A DNA stretch of 34,902 bases from NCBI GenBank assembly GCA_002029975.1, contig LQBE01000014.1:47574-82475 (forward strand), given 5' to 3'. Shown in pieces: positions 25,111 to 31,704 of the stretch; the stretch's first letter is position 1, and every line of letters starts with the position of its first letter. Source of the stretch: a delta proteobacterium ML8_F1. Lineage in GTDB: Bacteria > Bacillota > Clostridia > Peptostreptococcales > Acidaminobacteraceae. Under the pieces are notes generated by a model that was not told where the DNA came from, did not search any database, and saw only the letters and a list, made by a program, of their open reading frames with translations. Both the position numbers and the translations under genes were made by a program.

Positions 25111-26184
25111 ATGAAAATAATCTATTCAGAGGAGGGCAGGGACCAGCTCGTGGTCAATAATTCTGTGATGCTGACCCGGGGGGAATCCCTGGCCTACCTG
25201 GACCTGCAGGAAACTGTCCAGGAACCGACGTTGAAAATCAACCGCAACTATGAGCATCAGTTGAAAAACTTCTTGAAATCCTCCTACCGGGTGGCCCTTG
25301 TGGGATTGGGGGATGTGGGGGCTAATCTTTTGCTGGGGCTTAAACTTTTCGGCGCAGGCACCCTTGAAGAGGTGGGGCTTTACAACCCCGATGAGCGGGT
25401 GTCCCAGCGGTATGCCCTGGAAATGAATCAGATCTACCAGGAGAATTTCGACCTTGACGTGAAGGTGGTTCCCCTTCAGGAGCAGGAAATCTTCAGGGCA
25501 GACGTGGTGATTTTCACCGCCAGTGGCGGCGTCCCCCCTATAGGAGAGGAGAAGGTGGATGTCAGGAAGGCGCAGTACCTGGTCAACGCCGGGATTCTCT
25601 CCCGTTACGTGGCCGCTGCGGTGAAAAGCGGCTTCAAGGGATTGTTCCTGGTGGTGTCTGATCCCGTGGACCTGCTGTGCAAGGTTGCCTTAGAGAAGGG
25701 CTCCCCCCATCTGCTTCCCTCGCAGATTGCAGGCTTCGGGCAGGGAGTCATGTACGCACGCGCCAGGTTGTCTGCTGAAAATCTAGGAATCACTGATTTC
25801 AAGGAGCAGGGAAGAATCTACGGTCCCCATGGGTCGGAACTTGTGGTCGCCAACAGTCTTTCAGAGTATGATGAGCCCCTGTCCATGGAACTGACCCGGC
25901 TCACTGTAGAGGCGAATCTCAGAATCAGGGCCCTGGGGTTCAAACCCTTTATCGCACCGGCCTTTTCCTCCGGAGCCCTGTCGATTCTTTCCTATTTGAG
26001 AGGACAGCCGACCTATTCATCCCAGTATCTGGGCGGTTACTATTTTGGAACCAGGGGAAGACTGACCGCTGACGGATTTGAATTCGACGTGGAAAAGATT
26101 CCTGGAAAACTCATGGCCAGGCTCGAGAGTTCCTATAAGGATATGGTGAGTTATTATGAAAAAAATCCTGTTGATCAGGGGTGA
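25111..26184 (+). CDS. lactate/malate dehydrogenase-fold protein with altered catalytic residues
   Basis: This 357-residue protein has an N-terminal extension of about 58 residues, then a Rossmann domain with GLGDVGAN (65-72) and an LDH-like C-domain. His240 in YGPHGSE matches the catalytic His, and Arg217 in YARAR the carboxylate Arg. The Asp partner of the His is replaced by Met214 and the mobile-loop Arg by Lys147, so ordinary lactate or malate turnover is doubtful. ATG 25111 has AAGGGA 8 nt upstream; a GTG at 25093 overlaps the giant gene. It probably acts with its two neighbours. Confidence 0.72.
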   Translation: MKIIYSEEGRDQLVVNNSVMLTRGESLAYLDLQETVQEPTLKINRNYEHQLKNFLKSSYRVALVGLGDVGANLLLGLKLFGAGTLEEVGLYNPDERVSQRYALEMNQIYQENFDLDVKVVPLQEQEIFRADVVIFTASGGVPPIGEEKVDVRKAQYLVNAGILSRYVAAAVKSGFKGLFLVVSDPVDLLCKVALEKGSPHLLPSQIAGFGQGVMYARARLSAENLGITDFKEQGRIYGPHGSELVVANSLSEYDEPLSMELTRLTVEANLRIRALGFKPFIAPAFSSGALSILSYLRGQPTYSSQYLGGYYFGTRGRLTADGFEFDVEKIPGKLMARLESSYKDMVSYYEKNPVDQG

Positions 26185-27199
26185 TGCGCTGTCTCCCTAT
26201 TACCAGGCCCTGGAGGGGGAACTAAGCACAAGCTTTCCCCTTGTCCGGGGAACCCGTGAAGGCTATTATCGCCAGGCCCGGGTGCTGATTGTTCTCAATC
26301 TCAACAATATCGGCAAGGATTTTGAAGTCCTTGAAATGCTGTCACACCTCAAAGAAAGAAATTCAGAGGCCTTCAGAGGGTCCTTTTGCGCTCTGGTGGT
26401 TTTTTCAAAGGGTGCCCTGTTTACAAAGGAGGCCGCCCGGGAGGTTGTATTTTTAATCAATGAAATGGGGGGCATCTTTTTCGGCGCTCCCCTGGTGGAA
26501 GCCTTGGGCGATCTTGAGAATCTGAAAAAATGGTCCCACAAGCTTGAGATCACCCTGGAGGAGACTCTGAAGGCGAGGGTCGTCGCACTTCTTGAGCGCC
26601 TTGTGAAGGTGGAGCTTCAATGGATTGCCCATCCCAGGCTCCTGGTTCTTCATGCCGACCGGGATTTGGACCGCTCCAACACCCATCTGTATTTCAAGGA
26701 GGTATCCAGGTCCTTTGAGTTTGAATACAAAGTGATTCATGTAGAGGATGGGACAGTCATGGACTGCCGGGGCTGCTCCTTTAAAACCTGCAGCTACTAT
26801 GCTGAAAACAACAGCTGTTTCTACGGCGGGGTCATGGTGAAGGAGATTCTGCCCGCCATTGAGGAGGCTGATGCCATTCTGTGGCTGCTTCCCAACTACA
26901 ATGATGCCATCAGTGCCAAACTGATGGCGGTCATCAACCGTTTGGGGGTCCTCTTTAAAAAACACCCCCTCATGGACAAGAATATTTTCGCCATTGCGGT
27001 TTCAGGAAACAGTGGCTCTGATTCTGTTCTCAAGCAGCTGATCGGTGCCCTGAATATCAATAAGGGTTACCGGCTGCCGCCCCGGTTCTCCCTTCACAGT
27101 ATAGCCAATGATGCGGGGGAGATTGCACAAAGAAAGGATTTCGCCGGCAGTGCCAGAGCCTTTGGCGAACATATGAACCGGGAAGTCCATTGGAAATGA
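26156..27199 (+). CDS. flavodoxin-fold NAD(P)H-dependent reductase-like protein with cysteine cluster
   Basis: The 347-residue protein has an unrecognised N-terminal half (1-155) and a C-terminal NADPH-dependent FMN reductase-like domain (about 160-345). HADRDLDRSNTH (166-177) is placed like the FMN phosphate loop and WLLPNYNDAIS like the isoalloxazine loop. Cys204, Cys207, Cys212 and Cys221 form a cluster similar in position to the Cys motif of iron-sulfur flavoproteins, so an Fe-S cluster is possible. It overlaps the dehydrogenase-like gene by 29 bp. Length exceeds normal flavin reductases by about 150 residues. Confidence 0.72.
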   Translation: MKKILLIRGDALSPYYQALEGELSTSFPLVRGTREGYYRQARVLIVLNLNNIGKDFEVLEMLSHLKERNSEAFRGSFCALVVFSKGALFTKEAAREVVFLINEMGGIFFGAPLVEALGDLENLKKWSHKLEITLEETLKARVVALLERLVKVELQWIAHPRLLVLHADRDLDRSNTHLYFKEVSRSFEFEYKVIHVEDGTVMDCRGCSFKTCSYYAENNSCFYGGVMVKEILPAIEEADAILWLLPNYNDAISAKLMAVINRLGVLFKKHPLMDKNIFAIAVSGNSGSDSVLKQLIGALNINKGYRLPPRFSLHSIANDAGEIAQRKDFAGSARAFGEHMNREVHWK

Positions 27200-27228
27200 A
27201 AAGCCGCTCATTTTTGAGCGGCTTTTTT
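27199..27228. terminator. bidirectional terminator carrying the opposing stop codon
   Basis: AAAAGCCGCTCA (27199-27210) pairs with TGAGCGGCTTTT (27215-27226) around TTTT. The stop of the upstream gene (27197-27199) is at its base and the minus-strand TtcA-like stop (27208-27210) is in the stem. Confidence 0.9.
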
Positions 27229-27939
27229 TTCAAGGACCAGCTGGACCTGGTCCGGATTATTGATGGCGGTGACAAAGTTCTTTCTGGCCTGGGGGAACTT
27301 CCTGTAGAGCTCCACTAAGAAGGCCTTCATTTCAAGTCTCGCCGTGGCCTCATCCATGGGACAGGGATTCTTGATCACGGGGAGCTTTTCCCTGCTTACG
27401 GCCTCGATGATTCGACTTTCCTTCAAATGAATCATAGGCCGGATGACCCACAGGTCCTGACGCGACAGATAGGTTTTCATCTTGAAGGTACTGATTCTTC
27501 CGGTGTAGACCATGTTCATCATGAGGGTTTCCACGGCATCATTTTCATGGTGGCCGAGGGCAAGGACATTGTAGCCTTGAGCCTTGACCGCCTTGTGAAG
27601 GGCGCCCCGCCTCATATTGGCGCACAGGGAGCAGGGATTACTCTCCTTTCTCACATCGAAAATAACGGTTGAGATGCTGGTTTCAATTCGAGTGAGGGGA
27701 ACGTTGATTTCCCGGCAGAAGGCATCCATTACCTCAAAGGGATAGGCCTCAAACCCCAGGTCCACGAAAAAGGCCCCGAGCTCAAAGGGAATCGGGCTGA
27801 AGGCTAAAAAGCGTTTGAGGGCATATAACAGCAACATGGAGTCCTTTCCACCGGAAAGACCGACAGCAACCCGGTCATGGGGATGAATCAGTGCGTTTTC
27901 CTGGATAGTTTTTCTTAAATTTGCGAGGATGTGTCTCAT
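27208..27939 (-). CDS. TtcA-like tRNA thiolation PP-loop protein
   Basis: The 243-residue protein has the ATP pyrophosphatase loop VGLSGGKDSMLLLYAL. Three cysteines match TtcA: a CxxC in NPCSLCANMRRG and a later one in KNPCPMDEA, which together hold a [4Fe-4S] cluster. GHHENDAVETLMMN is the family His motif. TtcA makes 2-thiocytidine at tRNA position 32; related proteins act elsewhere, so the target is unproven. A TTG at 27963 lies within the upstream terminator, while AGGAG placed 6 nt before ATG 27939 gives the better start. Confidence 0.82.
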   Translation of the reverse strand: MRHILANLRKTIQENALIHPHDRVAVGLSGGKDSMLLLYALKRFLAFSPIPFELGAFFVDLGFEAYPFEVMDAFCREINVPLTRIETSISTVIFDVRKESNPCSLCANMRRGALHKAVKAQGYNVLALGHHENDAVETLMMNMVYTGRISTFKMKTYLSRQDLWVIRPMIHLKESRIIEAVSREKLPVIKNPCPMDEATARLEMKAFLVELYRKFPQARKNFVTAINNPDQVQLVLEKKAAQK

Positions 27940-27961
27940 CTCAAACTCCTGAAACGGGCTC

Positions 27962-27989
27962 AAAAAAAGAGAGATGAAATCTCTCTTTT
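27962..27989 (-). terminator. terminator of the M23-bactofilin operon
   Basis: AAAAGAGAGAT (27965-27975) pairs with ATCTCTCTTTT (27979-27989) around a 3-nt loop; the minus strand continues into T7. Confidence 0.88.
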
Positions 27990-27999
27990 CATAGGCCCT

Positions 28000-28428
28000 T
28001 TAGATTTTTTTCTTTGGCTCGAAGCTGGCCGCTTCTCTTTTTTCATCCAGGAGAATTTCCGCATTGCCCTGGAAGTCACCGCCTTCTTCAATATCCAGGA
28101 CAGTACCGCTTTCCTCCAGGGATTTTGAAATTACTGAGACATCTCCAAGAAGAGATCCCTGGGAGTAGACCTTCAAATTGCCCTGGCAAGAGATATTTCC
28201 CTTGACACTGCCTGAAATTTCGATGAATTTGCATTTGATGTTGCCGGTGACGATGGCTTCGTTGCCTACGATGATATTGCCCTTTGCTTCGATATCCCCG
28301 GTGATTTCACCTTCAATTCTGACAGCACCGCCACTGTGGATATTGCCTGTGAGCTTAGTGCTCTTTCCGATGATGACGTCATAGGTGTCAGCACTGAATT
28401 TTTTTGGACTGGTTTCATTGGTAAACAT
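28000..28428 (-). CDS. bactofilin (polymer-forming cytoskeletal protein)
   Basis: The 142-residue protein has the right-handed beta-helix repeat of bactofilins: repeated short G-x-I/V strands such as LTGNIHSGGAVRIEGEITGD, GNIIVGNEAIVTGNIK and GSVKGNISCQGNLKVY (residues about 18-110). Disordered charged tails flank it. Bactofilins polymerise at the membrane without nucleotide and often localise cell-wall hydrolases. It lies 12 bp after the M23 peptidase gene in one operon, matching known pairs such as CcmA with Csd1. Confidence 0.93.
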   Translation of the reverse strand: MFTNETSPKKFSADTYDVIIGKSTKLTGNIHSGGAVRIEGEITGDIEAKGNIIVGNEAIVTGNIKCKFIEISGSVKGNISCQGNLKVYSQGSLLGDVSVISKSLEESGTVLDIEEGGDFQGNAEILLDEKREAASFEPKKKI

Positions 28429-28440
28429 GGCGAATTCCTC

Positions 28441-29448
28441 CTAATAGTCTGCTAATGTTTTTCTGGGGTTGATCTGCTTGCCGTCGAGCTGAACTTCAAA
28501 GTGCACATGAGGTCCTGTGCTGCGGCCGGATGAACCCAGTAGTGCAATAACATCTCCCTTGGCGACCTGCTGACCGACTTCGACGAGATTCTTGGTGTTG
28601 TGGGCATAAACGGTTTCATAGCCATAACCGTGGGAGATTAAAATCATATAGCCGTAGTTTCCCTTGTACCCGACGTAGGTGACCACGCCGGAACCCGCTG
28701 CGTGAATTTCTGTTCCCTTGGAGGCGGCGATATCGAGGCCCCGATGAAAAGAGGTGAGTCCTGTAAAGGGGTCTCGTCGATAGCCGTAGTTCGAGGTCAC
28801 ATAGCCTTTGACGGGTGAAAAGTCGGGATAGGCTTCCAGAAAATCAAACTGGGAAGAGACCTCATCAATCAAATCCCGGTATTTGTGGATCTGCTCGGAA
28901 ATCATCTCTGATATTTCATCCTCAGTCGTGATGGTTTTAATCTCATCGATGACAGAGGGTTCCTGGATTTTTTCTTCATTGATGGCCAGAAGTGTCGTCT
29001 GGTCAATGCTTCGACTGATGGGAATGCTCAGGGCCGTGTCCCCCCGGTCATTGATCATGGAGAGCAGGACGTTGACTTCTCCCTCCAGATTGTGCAGCTC
29101 GTTGAGTTTTTCTTCAAAATACAGGGCCGAGGAATTCAGTGATTTCTTCAACCGGTCCATTTCATCCTCTTTTTCCGTAGAAACCGCATAGAGCTTTTCA
29201 ATTTTGTCATCCCGGTATGTAATTTCGTCTTGCAAGGATTCATTGGTGGTACACAGGTAATCATTGAGGGCTTCAAGATAGAGATTTTTAGTGATGAAAT
29301 AGCCGTTGACCAGCAGTGTCGTCACCAAAAAAGAGTAAACCAGCAGTTTGCTGAGGTTGAAATGAATGACCTTGTTGTTGGCGTCGGGGATGATCATGAT
29401 GGAGAATTTGTAGGAACGCATCTTTTTAAGTTCTTCTAACAGTTTCAT
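28441..29448 (-). CDS. M23 family peptidoglycan endopeptidase with membrane anchor and coiled coil
   Basis: The 335-residue protein has a membrane helix at about 33-53, a helical coiled-coil region at about 60-125, and a C-terminal LytM domain. Zinc ligands are His235 and Asp239 in HRGLD and His316 in HVHFE, with His314 nearby. It should cut peptide cross-links on the outer face of the membrane. ATG 29448 follows a AAGGGGGG site; an upstream in-frame ATG at 29511 lies before the transcription start. The promoter is retained despite the IS insertion next to it. Confidence 0.9.
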   Translation of the reverse strand: MKLLEELKKMRSYKFSIMIIPDANNKVIHFNLSKLLVYSFLVTTLLVNGYFITKNLYLEALNDYLCTTNESLQDEITYRDDKIEKLYAVSTEKEDEMDRLKKSLNSSALYFEEKLNELHNLEGEVNVLLSMINDRGDTALSIPISRSIDQTTLLAINEEKIQEPSVIDEIKTITTEDEISEMISEQIHKYRDLIDEVSSQFDFLEAYPDFSPVKGYVTSNYGYRRDPFTGLTSFHRGLDIAASKGTEIHAAGSGVVTYVGYKGNYGYMILISHGYGYETVYAHNTKNLVEVGQQVAKGDVIALLGSSGRSTGPHVHFEVQLDGKQINPRKTLADY

Positions 29449-29488
29449 ATCAGCCCCCCTTAATTGCAGATTTACATATCTTAAATCT

Positions 29489-29518
29489 ACTATATCACTA
29501 AATACATTCAAATTTCAA
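29489..29518 (-). promoter_or_regulatory. promoter of the M23-bactofilin operon
   Basis: On the minus strand TTGAAA (29513-29518) and TATAGT (29489-29494) are spaced 18 bp. The -35 lies in the duplicated sequence next to the IS. Confidence 0.6.
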
Positions 29519-29544
29519 TATTTTTTTGGTTTCCAAAAAGCAAT
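29492..29544. repeat. left copy of 53-bp direct repeat (target duplication)
   Basis: The 53 bp starting ATATCACTAAATAC and ending AAAAAGCAAT are identical to 31507-31559. The copies lie exactly at the two ends of the insertion sequence. Confidence 0.95.
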
Positions 29545-29581
29545 CGGGACTTTGACAGTTGTATAGTAAAAAAATCGCTGA

Positions 29582-29605
29582 AAGCCCACCAACGGCTTAT
29601 TTTTT
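29582..29605 (+). terminator. inward terminator-like hairpin at the left IS end
   Basis: AAGCC (29582-29586) pairs with GGCTT (29594-29598), followed by ATTTTTTT. It would block transcription entering the transposase gene from outside. The stem is short. Confidence 0.45.
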
Positions 29606-29627
29606 TGTCAAATTTTATGTGTTTCTA

Positions 29628-29656
29628 TTGCGTGATAGAGCGTGATATGTTATAAT
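29628..29656 (+). promoter_or_regulatory. transposase promoter
   Basis: TTGCGT (29628-29633) and TATAAT (29651-29656) are spaced 17 bp, ahead of an AAGGAGGG site (29668-29675). Confidence 0.7.
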
Positions 29657-29681
29657 TACAGTATATTAAGGAGGGATCCCC

Positions 29682-31430
29682 ATGCGACTCAAGGTTTCCA
29701 GATCCAAAAACTCCGCTTCTTTTTACGTCACCAAAACGGTGTATATTGATAAAAAAGAAAAAACCATTACTGTTGAAAAACTCGGCACCGCGGCTTCCCT
29801 GCGTGAAAAACTTGGTGGCCAGGACCCCTACGAATGGGCCAAGGAATATGTCGCCGAGCTCAATCGAAAAGAGCAAGAGGATAGCCGCCAGGTCCTGATC
29901 AAAAGGCAGCAATCCAAACGCATTCCCAAAGACACACAACAATCCTTCAATGGCGGCTATCTCTTCTTGCAGGATATCTATCATCAACTGGGCCTCCACA
30001 AGATTTCCAAAGAAATCTCCTCGAAATACAAGTTCACCTACGATCTCGACAGCGTCCTGTCAAGACTTCTCTATGGCCGCATCCTGTTCCCTTCCTCAAA
30101 ACTCAGTACCTTTGAGCTCTCCAAGAACCTTTTGGAATCCTCCCCCCTTGAGCTGCAGCATGTCTACAAGGGCCTTGAGGTCATCGCCAGGGAGTCCGAC
30201 TTCATCCAGTCCTCCGTCTACAGGAACAGTCTTGAAATCTCCAAGCGCAACGATAAGGTGCTTTATTACGATTGCACCAACTATTTCTTTGAGATCGAGC
30301 AGGAAAGCGGTCTGAGGCAGTACGGGCCTTCCAAGGAACACCGACCCAATCCCATCGTTGAAATGGGATTGTTCATGGATGGTGATGGGATTCCCCTTGC
30401 CTTTAGCATCCACAGCGGCAACACCAATGAGCAGCAGACCCTGCTGCCCTTGGAAAAACAGATCATGAATGACTTTTCACTCTCGAAGTTCGTGGTCTGC
30501 ACAGATGCAGGACTCTCCTCAATGGCCAATCGCAAGTTCAACAACCAACAAGACCGGGCCTTCATCACCACACAATCCCTCAAAAAACTGAAAAGCCACC
30601 TCAAAGAGTGGGCATTGAGCCCGGATGGATGGCTGCTGGGCAGTTCACCCGAGCCCTTCAACCTCGAGAGCATTTTGCAGTCTGAAGAGTTGACGGAGCG
30701 CTACTGGAATGCCACCTTCTATAAAGAGAGATGGATCAACGAAAACTCTCTGGAGCAAAGGCTCATCGTGACCTTTTCGTTGAAATACCAGAACTATCAG
30801 AGGACCCTTAGAAATCGTCAGGTGGACCGGGCCCTCACTCTGATAGAAAAGGCACCCTCTACACTGAAAAAACATCGCCAGAACGATTACAAACGCTTCG
30901 TTGAGCAAACCAGCATAACGGATGATGGAGAAATCGCGGACAGGGAAATGTATGAACTCGATGTCCAAAGAATCCTTCAGGAGCAAACCTATGATGGCTT
31001 CTATGGTGTCTGCACCAACCTCGAAGATGAAGTCGAAGAAATTATACGGATCAATCACAGGCGATGGGAGATTGAAGAGAACTTCCGGCTCTTGAAGACC
31101 GATTTCAGGGCCAGACCCGTCTATCTGAGCCGCGATGACCGCATCAAGGCGCATTTCACGACATGCTTTCTCGCGCTTGTGCTCTACCGTTATTTAGAAA
31201 AGCAGCTCAAGGAACAATTCACAAGCTCACAAATCATCACACAGCTCAGGGAGATGAACTTCTACCACGTTCCAGCTGAAGGCTATGTGCCAACCTACAC
31301 AAGAACCGATTTCACTGACGCCCTGCACAAGTCCTTTGGGTTCAATACCGACTATGAGATTGTCAGCACTAAAAACATGCAAAAAATATTCAAACAGACA
31401 AAGATGAGTAAGAAGGTACGCAAAAAATAA
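29682..31430 (+). CDS. IS1634-family DDE transposase
   Basis: The 582-residue transposase has the IS4-superfamily catalytic triad: Asp197 in YYDCTNY, Asp275 in VVCTDAG, and the Y/R-E-K type motif RRWEIEENFRLLK with Glu465 and Lys472. The central SGNTNEQQTLLP segment is typical. The frame is full length with no stop, so it may be active. It is preceded by its own promoter and followed by a strong terminator. Codon use is similar to the neighbours, with slightly more adenine-rich codons. Confidence 0.93.
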   Translation: MRLKVSRSKNSASFYVTKTVYIDKKEKTITVEKLGTAASLREKLGGQDPYEWAKEYVAELNRKEQEDSRQVLIKRQQSKRIPKDTQQSFNGGYLFLQDIYHQLGLHKISKEISSKYKFTYDLDSVLSRLLYGRILFPSSKLSTFELSKNLLESSPLELQHVYKGLEVIARESDFIQSSVYRNSLEISKRNDKVLYYDCTNYFFEIEQESGLRQYGPSKEHRPNPIVEMGLFMDGDGIPLAFSIHSGNTNEQQTLLPLEKQIMNDFSLSKFVVCTDAGLSSMANRKFNNQQDRAFITTQSLKKLKSHLKEWALSPDGWLLGSSPEPFNLESILQSEELTERYWNATFYKERWINENSLEQRLIVTFSLKYQNYQRTLRNRQVDRALTLIEKAPSTLKKHRQNDYKRFVEQTSITDDGEIADREMYELDVQRILQEQTYDGFYGVCTNLEDEVEEIIRINHRRWEIEENFRLLKTDFRARPVYLSRDDRIKAHFTTCFLALVLYRYLEKQLKEQFTSSQIITQLREMNFYHVPAEGYVPTYTRTDFTDALHKSFGFNTDYEIVSTKNMQKIFKQTKMSKKVRKK

Positions 31431-31438
31431 GGCACTTA

Positions 31439-31480
31439 AAAAGCTCTGAACCTCTTAATCGCAAGGGGTTCAGAGCTTTT
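31439..31480 (+). terminator. strong terminator after transposase
   Basis: An 18-bp stem (31439-31456 with 31463-31480, one G-U pair) with loop AATCGC, ending in GCTTTT. It is inside the IS. Confidence 0.88.
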
Positions 31481-31506
31481 ATCGTCTTACAAGTGTCAAA
31501 CGCGGG

Positions 31507-31559
31507 ATATCACTAAATACATTCAAATTTCAATATTTTTTTGGTTTCCAAAAAGCAAT
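31507..31559. repeat. right copy of 53-bp direct repeat (target duplication)
   Basis: Identical to 29492-29544. It carries the -35 of the M23 promoter but not its -10. Confidence 0.95.
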
Positions 31560-31638
31560 GCCCGCCCTCCTGGGAATGAATCTGACCTCAAAAGGACCAG
31601 GGGTTCAAAAGGTGCTCTGGAACCGGCTGGTGCGGTTT

Positions 31639-31673
31639 AATTATTTTGAAATAATTATGGGGAGTGATATAAT
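31639..31673 (+). promoter_or_regulatory. promoter with overlapping palindrome, hutH
   Basis: TTGAAA (31646-31651) and TATAAT (31668-31673) are spaced 16 bp, and TGA before the -10 fits an extended -10. A perfect 18-bp dyad, AATTATTT-TG-AAATAATT (31639-31656), spans the -35, so a repressor could block the polymerase. Confidence 0.7.
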
Positions 31674-31704
31674 CATGTCATAAGGATGAAGAGGAGGGTT
31701 ACAA

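Larger units (their letters stand above)
29545..31506 (+). mobile_element. complete IS1634-family insertion sequence (1962 bp)
   Basis: The element contains one transposase gene. The ends are imperfect inverted repeats, 14 of 19 identical: the left end reads TTTGACA at 29551-29557 and the right end has TGTCAAA at 31494-31500, each 6 bp from the edge. Size is close to IS1634 (about 1.87 kb). It is flanked by a 53-bp perfect direct repeat, matching the long variable target duplications described for IS1634. It sits between two divergent promoters and disrupts no gene. Confidence 0.92.

Noticed and set aside
27940-27963. TTG 27963 as start of the TtcA-like gene
   Set aside because: It lies in the T-run of the upstream terminator and lacks a ribosome site. 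ATG 27939 has AGGAG at proper distance.
29545-31506. Composite transposon or cargo inside the 53-bp repeats
   Set aside because: Only a transposase and its control signals lie between the repeats; no passenger gene is present.
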